A stretch of 64,000 nt of DNA from Ruegeria sp. Alg231-54 (GTDB lineage: Bacteria; Pseudomonadota; Alphaproteobacteria; Rhodobacterales; Rhodobacteraceae). Below, piece after piece: positions 18,408 through 26,560 of the stretch; within the stretch, counting starts at the first letter, position 1; every line of letters begins with the position of its first letter. The notes under the pieces were generated by a model. It searched no databases. It was not told the DNA's origin and saw only the letters and a list, made by a program, of their open reading frames with translations. The stretch lies in contig NZ_FREZ01000006.1 in the NCBI RefSeq assembly GCF_900143525.1, forward strand, positions 124,001 to 188,000, given 5' to 3'. The position numbers and the translations under genes were made by a program.

Positions 18408-19211
18408 ATGGCACCCATTGCCTTAACAATCGCAGGATCTGACAGCGGCGGCGGGGCCGGAATTCAGGCAGACCTCAAGGCCATGTCGGCGCTTGGCGTT
18501 TTCGGGGCCAGCGTGGTTACCGCCGTGACGGCTCAGAATACCCGCGCGGTTACGGCGGTGCATGGCATCCCTCTGGACGTCATTGCAGCCCAGATCGAGG
18601 CTGTTCTGACCGACCTGGATGTTGGTGCGATCAAGATCGGAATGCTGGCGACCCCTCAGATCATCCAATGTGTCGCAGACAGTATCGCCGAATTTGATGG
18701 GCCGGTAGTTTTGGATCCGGTCATGATTGCGAAATCCGGCGATGCGTTGTTGGCAGAAGAGGCGGTGCAAACCCTGCGCGACGTATTGTTGCCACGCGCG
18801 ACCGTGTTGACGCCAAACCTGCCCGAAGCAGCTTGTCTGCTGGGCTCTGAGTCTGAGGATGGCCTCGAACAGATGATCGCACAAGGGCAAGATCTGTGTG
18901 CACTTGGCGCTGGCGCGGTTCTGATGAAGGGCGGTCACGGCAAGGGTGACATCTGCCATGACATATTGATCTCACATTCGGGCGTGATTGCTCAGTTTCA
19001 AGCGCCGCGCCGACAGACCCGCAACACCCACGGAACCGGCTGCACCCTGTCCTCATCCATAGCGGCCGGGTTGGCCAAGAGTTCTTCGCTGACCGAGGCC
19101 GTGGCGCAAGCACATGACTATCTGCAGGGCGCTATCGCTCAGGCCGATGCTTTGAACATCGGACAAGGTCACGGGCCTGTTCATCACTTCCATCAGGTTT
19201 GGCCCGCGTGA
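18408..19211 (+). CDS. thiD: Hydroxymethylpyrimidine/phosphomethylpyrimidine kinase
   Basis: The 267-residue ribokinase-fold enzyme phosphorylates HMP to HMP-P and then HMP-PP. It has ALTIAGSDSGGGAGIQADLK at the N-terminus, VLDPVMIAKSG in the middle and the anion-hole motif NTHGTGCTLSSSIAAGL near the C-terminus. I chose the ATG at 18408, which follows GGAGC and is the first codon after the riboswitch that gives a normal-length protein. Its stop overlaps the thiO start in GTGA. As first gene of the operon it would phosphorylate the HMP released by TenA. Confidence 0.95.
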   Translation: MAPIALTIAGSDSGGGAGIQADLKAMSALGVFGASVVTAVTAQNTRAVTAVHGIPLDVIAAQIEAVLTDLDVGAIKIGMLATPQIIQCVADSIAEFDGPVVLDPVMIAKSGDALLAEEAVQTLRDVLLPRATVLTPNLPEAACLLGSESEDGLEQMIAQGQDLCALGAGAVLMKGGHGKGDICHDILISHSGVIAQFQAPRRQTRNTHGTGCTLSSSIAAGLAKSSSLTEAVAQAHDYLQGAIAQADALNIGQGHGPVHHFHQVWPA

Positions 19212-20185
19212 CCGTCTGGTCGATCATAGGGGCAGGTGTGGCCGGGTTGGCCGTTGCTTCGGAACTTGTCGCGCGCGGGGCCAAGGTTCAGGTGTTTGAT
19301 CCCGGTGGTGCACCTGGGCCGCATGGCTGCTCCTGGTGGGCGGGCGGAATGTTGGCACCTTGGTGCGAGTATGAAAACGCCGAGGAACCTGTCCTGCGTC
19401 TGGGGCAAATGGCAATCGACTGGTGGGCCAAGCGAACTCAGGTCCACAGGCGTGGCACACTGGTTGTTGCTAACCCACGGGACCTGCCGGATCTACGTCG
19501 TTTCGCCCGACGAACGGAGGGATTTTCTGAAGTTGATGACCGAAAAATTACCTTATTAGAGCCTGATCTCCACGGTTTCGAAAAGGGTCTCTACTTTGAT
19601 GCGGAAGCCCAATTGAATCCACGTCAGGCCTTGTTGGATCTGTCACACCAGCTTCAGGATCACGGTGTTGAGTTCCATCATGCGCGCGCGCCGACGGGAT
19701 TGGACCACGCCATTGATTGCCGAGGTCTGCACGCGCGCGAATACCTGCAGGACTTGCGCGGCGTGAAGGGTGAGATGCTGGTGATCCGGTGCCCAGACGT
19801 GACACTGACCCGGCCTATACGCCTGCTTCATCCACGCGTGCCGCTGTATATCGTTCCACGCGGCGACGGCGTCTACATGCTGGGCGCCACGATGATCGAA
19901 TCCGAGGACAGCAGCCGAATTACCGCACGCTCGATGCTTGAGTTGCTGAGCGCAGCCTACGCCCTGAACCCCGCCTTTGGTGAGGCTGAAGTGTTGGAAA
20001 TCGGCGTCGATCTGCGCCCCGCTTTCCCCGACAACCTGCCGCGTATTCGGCGGCTGGGACCGACAATTTACGCCAATGGACTCTATCGCCACGGCTACCT
20101 GCTGGCTCCTGCACTGGCAAAGGGTGTGGCTGACCTGGCGTTGGACAACAAGCATTCGGAGATGGTTGATGAAGATCGTACTTAA
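19208..20185 (+). CDS. thiO: Glycine oxidase ThiO
   Basis: The 325-residue FAD-dependent amine oxidase begins with the dinucleotide fold SIIGAGVAGLAVASELVARG and has GCSWWAGGMLAPWCEYE, typical of ThiO. It oxidises glycine to the dehydroglycine needed by thiazole synthase. The GTG start at 19208 overlaps the thiD stop by four bases. Its 3' end runs 17 bases into thiS in another frame. The use of ThiO rather than the radical enzyme ThiH fits an aerobic organism. Confidence 0.93.
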   Translation: MTVWSIIGAGVAGLAVASELVARGAKVQVFDPGGAPGPHGCSWWAGGMLAPWCEYENAEEPVLRLGQMAIDWWAKRTQVHRRGTLVVANPRDLPDLRRFARRTEGFSEVDDRKITLLEPDLHGFEKGLYFDAEAQLNPRQALLDLSHQLQDHGVEFHHARAPTGLDHAIDCRGLHAREYLQDLRGVKGEMLVIRCPDVTLTRPIRLLHPRVPLYIVPRGDGVYMLGATMIESEDSSRITARSMLELLSAAYALNPAFGEAEVLEIGVDLRPAFPDNLPRIRRLGPTIYANGLYRHGYLLAPALAKGVADLALDNKHSEMVDEDRT

Positions 20186-20363
20186 TGGCGAGATGCGCGA
20201 GGTGCAGGCCGGAACTCTTGCCGACCTATTACAGGAATGTGGGTTTTCGGGCCGGGTGGCGACGGCTGTGAACGAGGGTTTTGTGCCCTCAAGCCTGCGC
20301 AAAGCTCGCAAAATCAAGGATGGCGATCGGATCGAAGTCGTCGCCCCGATGCAGGGGGGCTGA
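20169..20363 (+). CDS. thiS: Sulfur carrier protein ThiS
   Basis: This 64-residue ubiquitin-like protein starts MKIVLNGEMREV and ends in the required Gly-Gly (VVAPMQGG), where ThiF adenylates and the sulfur is carried as a thiocarboxylate. The ATG lies inside the last codons of thiO, so translation is coupled. Only three bases separate it from thiG. Confidence 0.95.
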   Translation: MKIVLNGEMREVQAGTLADLLQECGFSGRVATAVNEGFVPSSLRKARKIKDGDRIEVVAPMQGG

Positions 20364-20366
20364 ACG

Positions 20367-21131
20367 ATGAAGACGTTCTATGGCACACCTCTGTCGAACC
20401 CGTTGATGCTGGGCACCGCGCAATACCCCAGCCCTGCAATTCTGGAACACGCATTTCGGAACAGCGGGGCCGGTGTGGCCACTGTGTCCTTGCGACGCGA
20501 AGCTGGCGCAGGGCAAACCTTTTGGCAGATGGTCCGCGATCTGAGCGTTCTTGTTCTGCCCAACACAGCAGGTTGCCATACGGTGAAAGAAGCCGTGACG
20601 ACGGCCCACATGGCGCGTGAGGTGTTTGACACCAAATGGATCAAGCTGGAACTGATCGGGCATACCGACAGCCTCCAGCCTGATGTGTTCCAACTGGTCG
20701 AAGCCGCGCGCATTTTGACCGAAGACGGGTTCGAGGTGTTTCCCTATACCACGGACGACCTGATCGTGGGTGAGCGCCTTTTGGCGGCAGGGTGTGAAGT
20801 TCTGATGCCTTGGGGGGCCCCGATTGGTTCGGGCCGCGGTCTGAACAACGAATACGCCCTGCGCGCAATGCGCGCTGAGTTTCCCGAAATACCACTGGTG
20901 ATTGACGCTGGTATCGGCCTGCCCAGCCACGCCGCACATGCGATGGAGCTTGGGTATGATGCCGTTCTGCTGAACACCGCCGTAGCGCGGTCCGGAGATC
21001 CGGTCGCAATGGCCAAGGCGATGAAGCTGGCCATTGAGGCCGGGCGATTGGCCTATCAGGCCGACCCGATCGAAGCGCGCGATATGGCCGAAGCCTCGAC
21101 CCCCGTTATCGGAAAGGCGTTTTTGTCATGA
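20367..21131 (+). CDS. thiG: Thiazole synthase
   Basis: The 254-residue TIM-barrel enzyme condenses DXP, dehydroglycine and ThiS-thiocarboxylate into the thiazole phosphate. Landmarks are [17 protein letters not shown], the Schiff-base lysine in [23 protein letters not shown] and [17 protein letters not shown]. It lies three bases after thiS and overlaps thiE by four bases. Confidence 0.97.
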   Translation: MKTFYGTPLSNPLMLGTAQYPSPAILEHAFRNSGAGVATVSLRREAGAGQTFWQMVRDLSVLVLPNTAGCHTVKEAVTTAHMAREVFDTKWIKLELIGHTDSLQPDVFQLVEAARILTEDGFEVFPYTTDDLIVGERLLAAGCEVLMPWGAPIGSGRGLNNEYALRAMRAEFPEIPLVIDAGIGLPSHAAHAMELGYDAVLLNTAVARSGDPVAMAKAMKLAIEAGRLAYQADPIEARDMAEASTPVIGKAFLS

Positions 21132-21724
21132 ACCTCGACCGGTTTTATCCAATCTTCGACCATTCCGACTGGCTGCGCCGGATGCTTCCCCTGGGCGTGA
21201 AGCTGGTTCAGCTCCGGATCAAGGACCAGCCGGACAAGGTCGTGCACGAACAGATCGCGATTTCGCGGGATCTGTGCCGTGCGCATGGTGCTGTTCTGGT
21301 GGTGAATGACTATTGGCGGGTTGCCATCGACGCAGGCTGCAACTGGATTCATCTGGGACAAGAGGATCTGGATGACGCAGATCTAAAGGCGATCCGACGC
21401 GCAGGGCTGAAACTGGGTGTCTCGACCCATGACGATGACGAGCTTGAGCGTGTTCTGGCCATGACCCCCGATTATGTCGCGCTTGGTCCCGTCTACCCAA
21501 CGATCCTGAAAAAGATGAAATGGGAACAACAAGGCCTTCCTCGGGTAACTGAATGGAAAGCGCGGGTTGGGGATATCCCTTTGGTCGGTATTGGCGGGAT
21601 GAGCGTCGAGCGCGCGCCGGGCGTCTTGCAGGCCGGGGCGGATATCGTCTCGGTCGTGACCGACATCACTCTGAACGCAGATCCCGAAACCCGCTTACGT
21701 GCGTGGATCGAGGCCACCAGATGA
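21128..21724 (+). CDS. thiE: Thiamine-phosphate synthase
   Basis: The 198-residue TIM-barrel enzyme joins HMP-PP and thiazole phosphate. Visible active-site segments are [53 protein letters not shown] and GIGGMS. It overlaps thiG and thiF by four bases each (ATGA). Confidence 0.95.
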   Translation: MNLDRFYPIFDHSDWLRRMLPLGVKLVQLRIKDQPDKVVHEQIAISRDLCRAHGAVLVVNDYWRVAIDAGCNWIHLGQEDLDDADLKAIRRAGLKLGVSTHDDDELERVLAMTPDYVALGPVYPTILKKMKWEQQGLPRVTEWKARVGDIPLVGIGGMSVERAPGVLQAGADIVSVVTDITLNADPETRLRAWIEATR

Positions 21725-22683
21725 GCCGCTACGCCCGTCAGATGATCTTGCCGGAGGTCGGCGTGAGTGGACAGGCTCGCCTGTCCGACGCTCGGGTTCT
21801 TGTGGTGGGGGCCGGGGGGCTGGCAGCGCCGGTTTTGCCTTTGCTGGCTGGTGCTGGCGTCGGATCTTTGACCATTATAGACCCCGATGAAGTCGCCCTG
21901 TCGAACCTCCATCGCCAGACCTTGTTTGTCGAAGGGGACTGTGGCCGCCCCAAAGCCGAAGTCGCGGCTGAGCGGTGTCAGGCCTTAAACTCTGAAATTA
22001 CGATCTCCACAAAAAATCAGGCTCTAACTAGTTTAAATCCGCAACATTTTGTCTCACAAGCCGACGTCATTCTCGATTGCGCAGACAGTTATGCTGCAAG
22101 CTATACGTTGTCGGATACGTGTCGCGCGCTGGGCAAACCGCTGATAAGCGCCTCGGTGCTGGGGTTGTCCGGCTATGTTGGCGGTTTCTGTGGCGGCGCT
22201 CCATCTTTGCGCGCGGTTTTTCCCGACGCGCCGGTCAGCGGTGCAAGCTGTGCCACCGCCGGAGTGTTGGGTCCGGTCGTTGGAATGATTGGCGCAATGC
22301 AGGCGCAAATGACGCTGAGCGTTATTCTCGGGCTGGACCCTTCGCCACTCGGGCAGATTGTTCAGTTCGATGCCCGGACGATGCGAAGCAGCACGTTCCG
22401 CTTTAACGATGCGCCTGAGCCCAACCATCACTTCCCGTTTGTGTCGGTCTGCCAACTGACCACGGATGATCTGATCATCGAGTTGCGGAGCCCGGATGAG
22501 GCCCCTGAACCCATTCATCCCAAAGCGCTCCGCGGGTCTCCTGAATCGTCAAGACATGAGCCTAACAAAAGAAAAAGGCTGGTACTTTGCTGTGCCACCG
22601 GCCTGCGTGCGTGGCGTGCCGCCGAAAAATTGCAACCGGATTGGCCGGTCGAGATCGTTCTCGTCGCGGCCTCAACCTCGTGA
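21721..22683 (+). CDS. thiF: ThiF adenylyltransferase with C-terminal rhodanese-like domain
   Basis: Residues 1 to about 235 form the E1-like ATP-binding domain of ThiF/MoeB: RYARQMILPEVG, VVGAGGLAAPVLPLLAGAGVG, DPDEVALSNLHRQTLF and CATAGVLGPVVG. It adenylates the ThiS C-terminus. The last 75 residues look like a compact rhodanese domain: a start of the form LIIELRSPDEAPEPIHPKAL and an active-site loop LCCATGLRAWRAAEKL with a cysteine in the catalytic position, which could pass sulfur on to ThiS (MoeZ-like fusion). The ATG at 21721 overlaps the thiE stop; upstream codons in frame belong to thiE. Confidence 0.9.
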   Translation: MSRYARQMILPEVGVSGQARLSDARVLVVGAGGLAAPVLPLLAGAGVGSLTIIDPDEVALSNLHRQTLFVEGDCGRPKAEVAAERCQALNSEITISTKNQALTSLNPQHFVSQADVILDCADSYAASYTLSDTCRALGKPLISASVLGLSGYVGGFCGGAPSLRAVFPDAPVSGASCATAGVLGPVVGMIGAMQAQMTLSVILGLDPSPLGQIVQFDARTMRSSTFRFNDAPEPNHHFPFVSVCQLTTDDLIIELRSPDEAPEPIHPKALRGSPESSRHEPNKRKRLVLCCATGLRAWRAAEKLQPDWPVEIVLVAASTS

Positions 22684-22703
22684 ATGAAAAGGATACGCGA
22701 GAT

Positions 22704-23639
22704 ATGAAAAAGCTGATGACAGCAATTGCCCTGCTGGCCGCCGCGCCGGCCTGGGCCGAAGACAAGATGACCGTTCTGCTGGATTGGTTCGTTAACCCCG
22801 ACCACGGGCCTATCATCGTGGCGCAAGAGAACGGATACTTTGCCGACGAGGGGCTGGAGATTGAGATTGTGCCACCCGCCGACCCATCGGCCCCTCCGCG
22901 TCTGGTTGCCGCCGGTCAGGCTGATCTGGCGGTGTCCTATCAGCCGCAACTTCACCTGCAAATCCATGAGGGCCTGCCGCTGAAGCGCGTCGGCACCTTG
23001 GTCGCGACGCCGTTGAACTGCCTGCTGGTGCTACAGGACGGTCCGATCAAAACGCTCGCCGACCTCAAGGGCAAAAAAATCGGCTTCTCGGTCGCGGGCG
23101 TTGAAGAGGCCGTTCTGGGCGCCATGCTGAACGCCCATGATGTCGCGCTGGATGATATTGAGATGGTCAACGTCAATTTCTCGCTGTCGCCCTCGCTGAT
23201 GACGGGACAGGTGGATGCGGTGATCGGTGCCTTCCGGAACTTTGAGCTGAACCAGATGGACATCGAAGGCGTCGCGGGCCGTTGTTTCTACATCGAGGAA
23301 GAAGGGGTACCGTCTTATGATGAGCTGATCTATGTCGCCAATCCCGACACGATGGATGCCGACAAGGTCGCCCGTTTCCTGGCCGCTACCGAAAAAGCGA
23401 CCCAGTTCATCGTTAACAACCCGGAAAAAAGCTGGGATATCTTTGCCGCCACCTCACCCGAACTGCAGGATGAACTGAACGCGCGCGCTTGGGTGGATAC
23501 ACTGCCCCGCTTCGCGCTGCGCCCGGCGGGGTTTGATGCAGGTCGCTATGCCCGTTTCGAGGCGTTCCTGAAAGACAGCGGCATGATCGACAGCATCAAT
23601 CCGGTCAGCGACATCTCAGTAGATGTGACCGTGCAATGA
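22704..23639 (+). CDS. thiY: Periplasmic pyrimidine-precursor-binding protein ThiY
   Basis: The 311-residue protein has a signal peptide (MKKLMTAIALLAAAPAWAED, cleavage after AWA) and an NMT1/THI5-like fold: MTVLLDWFVNPDHGPIIVAQ, FADEGLEIEIV, ADLAVSYQP. ThiY proteins bind N-formyl-4-amino-5-aminomethyl-2-methylpyrimidine, a thiamine breakdown product, and hand it to ThiXZ. The tenA gene overlapping its end supports this ligand. The ATG at 22704 stands 20 bases after thiF. Confidence 0.92.
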   Translation: MKKLMTAIALLAAAPAWAEDKMTVLLDWFVNPDHGPIIVAQENGYFADEGLEIEIVPPADPSAPPRLVAAGQADLAVSYQPQLHLQIHEGLPLKRVGTLVATPLNCLLVLQDGPIKTLADLKGKKIGFSVAGVEEAVLGAMLNAHDVALDDIEMVNVNFSLSPSLMTGQVDAVIGAFRNFELNQMDIEGVAGRCFYIEEEGVPSYDELIYVANPDTMDADKVARFLAATEKATQFIVNNPEKSWDIFAATSPELQDELNARAWVDTLPRFALRPAGFDAGRYARFEAFLKDSGMIDSINPVSDISVDVTVQ

Positions 23640-24310
23640 GCGACTATGGCAAAGCATTTGCGCTTATGCGCGATGCCGCGCAGGGGCCATGGCGGGATTA
23701 CACCCGTCATGCCTTTGTCGAAGGGATGAAGGACGGAACTCTGCCGCGTGCGGCGTTTCTGCATTACTTGCGGCAAGATTATGTGTTCCTGATTCATTTC
23801 TCGCGCGCCTGGGCGCTGGCAATCGTGAAATCGGAAACACATGCGGAAATGTTGGCAGCCTCGCGCACCGTGAATGGGCTGATCAGCGAAGAGATGAAGC
23901 TGCATATCGGGATCTGCGAGGCTGAAGGCATCCCGCAGGACCAGCTGTTTGCCACGCCGGAACGTGCCGAGAACCTCGCCTATACGCGGTTCGTGCTTGA
24001 GGCCGGTTTCAGCGGCGATTTGCTGGACCTGCTGGCGGCGCTTGCGCCTTGTGTGATGGGCTATGGTGAGATTGGCACAAGACTGGCGACCGAGGCGACG
24101 TCTGACACCTATCGCGATTGGATCGCCACCTATGCCAGCGATGACTACCAAGATGCCTGCGTGGCGGTTGGGGAATTGTTGGATATGGCTCTAACGAGGC
24201 GTATTGGCGAGAATTTCGAAGCATCCCCGCGTTGGACTCGTCTGTGCCACACCTTCCGTACCGCGACCGAGTTAGAGGTCAATTTTTGGCAAATGGGCCT
24301 GACCCCATGA
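23636..24310 (+). CDS. tenA: Aminopyrimidine aminohydrolase TenA
   Basis: The 224-residue all-helical protein belongs to TenA/THI-4. It has LPRAAFLHYLRQDYVFLIHFSRAWALA near the N-terminus and the catalytic cysteine in LAPCVMGYGEIG. It deaminates aminomethylpyrimidine to HMP, salvaging degraded thiamine. Overlap with thiY and thiZ (ATGA on both sides) ties it to the ThiXYZ importer. Confidence 0.93.
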   Translation: MSDYGKAFALMRDAAQGPWRDYTRHAFVEGMKDGTLPRAAFLHYLRQDYVFLIHFSRAWALAIVKSETHAEMLAASRTVNGLISEEMKLHIGICEAEGIPQDQLFATPERAENLAYTRFVLEAGFSGDLLDLLAALAPCVMGYGEIGTRLATEATSDTYRDWIATYASDDYQDACVAVGELLDMALTRRIGENFEASPRWTRLCHTFRTATELEVNFWQMGLTP

Positions 24311-25035
24311 CCCCAGCCCCCGATCTGACCGTCCGTGGTTCGGCTGCGATTGGCGACGCGCTATTGTTCGCGCGGTTGACCCTGACGCTTGCAGCAGGGC
24401 GGTGGACGTGTCTGCTGGGTGGATCGGGGGTCGGCAAAACCACCATTCTGCGCCTGATTGCTGGCTTGGACACTGGCGCAGAGTTCACCGGTCAGATTAC
24501 CGCCAGTGACGGGCAATCTGTGCGGGAGCGGGTAGCCTACATGGCGCAAGACGATCTGTTGCTGCCTTGGGCGACTGTGGCGCGGAACGTCTTGTTGGGT
24601 GCGCGGTTGCGCGGAGAAAAGCCAGATTTGCGCCGCTGTGATCAGCTGATCGAACGGATGCGCCTGCAGGATCATATGACGAAGAAGCCCGGCGAACTCT
24701 CTGGTGGGCAACGTCAACGCGTGGCCTTGGCTCGCACGTTGATGGAGGATCGGCCCATCGTTTTGTTGGATGAGCCGTTTTCGGCCCTCGACGCCCGCAC
24801 CCGCGCGGATATGCAGGACCTTGCGGCCGAAGCGTTACAGGGCCGAACTGTTCTGCTGGTCACCCATGATCCGGGCGAGGCTGCGCGGTTGGGTCAATCC
24901 ATCGTGGTCATGACGCAGAACGGCATAACGCCCTGCCAGCCCCCACACGCACCGGCCCCGCGCAAGGTGGACGATCTGGAAACGCTGGAAACGCAAGGCG
25001 CGCTACTGCGGCTGTTGCGGGAGGAGGCGGCATGA
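24307..25035 (+). CDS. thiZ: ThiZ, ATP-binding subunit of the pyrimidine importer
   Basis: The 242-residue ABC ATPase has Walker A GGSGVGKTT, Q-loop MAQDDLLLPW, signature LSGGQRQRVALAR, Walker B IVLLDEPFSALD and H-loop VTHDPGEA. It energises import through ThiX. The ATG overlaps the tenA stop, and its own stop overlaps thiX. Confidence 0.92.
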   Translation: MTPAPDLTVRGSAAIGDALLFARLTLTLAAGRWTCLLGGSGVGKTTILRLIAGLDTGAEFTGQITASDGQSVRERVAYMAQDDLLLPWATVARNVLLGARLRGEKPDLRRCDQLIERMRLQDHMTKKPGELSGGQRQRVALARTLMEDRPIVLLDEPFSALDARTRADMQDLAAEALQGRTVLLVTHDPGEAARLGQSIVVMTQNGITPCQPPHAPAPRKVDDLETLETQGALLRLLREEAA

Positions 25036-25766
25036 AACTGCTGTCGGGCCTTGCCGCCACTCTGTTCGCGTTGGCAATCTGGCAGGCAATCGTCTCGGCA
25101 ACCGGCCTTCCGAAATTCATTCTTCCCGGCCCTGCTTTGGTGGCTGAGACCTGGTGGCAAAACCGCTGGATCATTGCTGAACACACATGGGTCACGGCCG
25201 TTGAGGTCATAATCGGCCTGGCCTGCGGGACAGTATTGGGGGTCGTTACCGCGCTGCAACTGGCGAATTCCCGCGCTGCGCGGGTGCTGGTGCAGCCAAT
25301 GCTGGTGTTTACGCAGGCGCTGCCGGTCTTTGCTCTGGCTCCGTTGCTGACCCTTTGGCTGGGCTATGGTCTTTGGTCCAAGGTCGCAATGGCAGTGCTA
25401 ATCATCTATTTCCCGATCACCTCTTCCTTTTTCGACGGGTTGATGCGCACGCCGCCCGGATATCTTGATCTTGCGCGGACGATGCAGGCCAGCCGGCGCG
25501 CCGTGTTGTGGCACATTCGTATCCCCGCAGCTTTGCCCTCATTGGCTTCGGGCATGCGGCTGGCGGCCGTCTATGCCCCGATCGGAGCGGTGATCGGCGA
25601 ATGGGTCGGGTCGTCGCAAGGGTTGGGGTACCTGATGCTGCTGGCCAATGGGCGGGCCAAAACCGATTTGATGTTTGCGGCGATGCTGACGTTGGGGGTG
25701 TTTTCGATCCTGTTGCACATGGTTGTCCGACGGGCAACTGCAGGCATTGCGGGTGAGACGCGTTAA
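25032..25766 (+). CDS. thiX: ThiX, permease subunit of the pyrimidine importer
   Basis: The 244-residue protein has about six membrane helices and the SsuC/TauC-type EAA loop (ARTMQASRRAVLWHIRIPAALPSLASG). It is the last gene of the riboswitch-controlled operon. The system would import formylaminopyrimidine or HMP. No terminator is obvious before radC, 35 bases on. Confidence 0.92.
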   Translation: MKLLSGLAATLFALAIWQAIVSATGLPKFILPGPALVAETWWQNRWIIAEHTWVTAVEVIIGLACGTVLGVVTALQLANSRAARVLVQPMLVFTQALPVFALAPLLTLWLGYGLWSKVAMAVLIIYFPITSSFFDGLMRTPPGYLDLARTMQASRRAVLWHIRIPAALPSLASGMRLAAVYAPIGAVIGEWVGSSQGLGYLMLLANGRAKTDLMFAAMLTLGVFSILLHMVVRRATAGIAGETR

Positions 25767-25801
25767 CCATTCAGAAACCGATTCTGCGGCACGGTGGTCC
25801 C

Positions 25802-26557
25802 ATGACTCAGGACGCCTTTGCCGAAGCCCCGATGCTGTTTGAAACCGACGAAGCCCCGGTGCAACCGCTGCCGTCTGGTCGCTTGCCGTCGTATATCAAA
25901 GATCACCGCAAACGTTTGCGCGAACGGTTCATGTCTGGTGGGTCGGCGGCAATGCCGGATTACGAATTGTTGGAACTTGCCCTGTTCCGCTCGATCCCCC
26001 GGCAGGATGTCAAACCCCTGGCCCGTGCGCTGATGGATACGTTTGGCGACTTTAACCGCGTGCTGACCGCACCCGAAGAACGGCTGCGGCAAATCAAAGG
26101 CGTCGGTGATTCGGTGATCACCGACCTGAAAATCCTTGAGGCTTGTGCACATCGGATGACCCGCGCGCGGGTCATGCAACGGCACGTCGTATCTGGCTGG
26201 GACGCGCTGCTGGATTATTGCCATACGACGATGGCCCATCGCGAGACTGAGCAGTTTCGCGTGTTCTACCTTGACCGCAAGAACGTACTTATCGCGGATG
26301 AAGAACAGGCCAAAGGCACTGTCGACCACGTTCCCGTCTATCCGCGTGAGGTAGCCAAACGCGCGCTGGAGCTGAATGCCTCGGCGCTAATCTTGGTACA
26401 CAATCACCCATCGGGCGATCCGACACCTTCGCAATCGGATATCGATATGACCAACCGAATTCAGGATGCCTGCGTCGCGCTGGGCCTGACGCTGCATGAC
26501 CATCTGATTATTGGCAAATCGAATGAGTTGAGCTTTCGGTCCGAGGGCTATTTGTAA
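25802..26557 (+). CDS. radC: RadC-family JAB1/MPN-domain protein
   Basis: The 251-residue protein has an N-terminal helix-hairpin-helix region (residues 35-115, with LRQIKGVGDSVITDLK) and a C-terminal JAMM domain with EQFRVFYLDRKN and the metal motif HNHPSGDPTPSQSD. RadC was named for DNA repair, but its true role is unsettled. It converges on the PstS/OmpA gene with three bases between the stops. Confidence 0.93.
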   Translation: MTQDAFAEAPMLFETDEAPVQPLPSGRLPSYIKDHRKRLRERFMSGGSAAMPDYELLELALFRSIPRQDVKPLARALMDTFGDFNRVLTAPEERLRQIKGVGDSVITDLKILEACAHRMTRARVMQRHVVSGWDALLDYCHTTMAHRETEQFRVFYLDRKNVLIADEEQAKGTVDHVPVYPREVAKRALELNASALILVHNHPSGDPTPSQSDIDMTNRIQDACVALGLTLHDHLIIGKSNELSFRSEGYL

Positions 26558-26560
26558 GGG

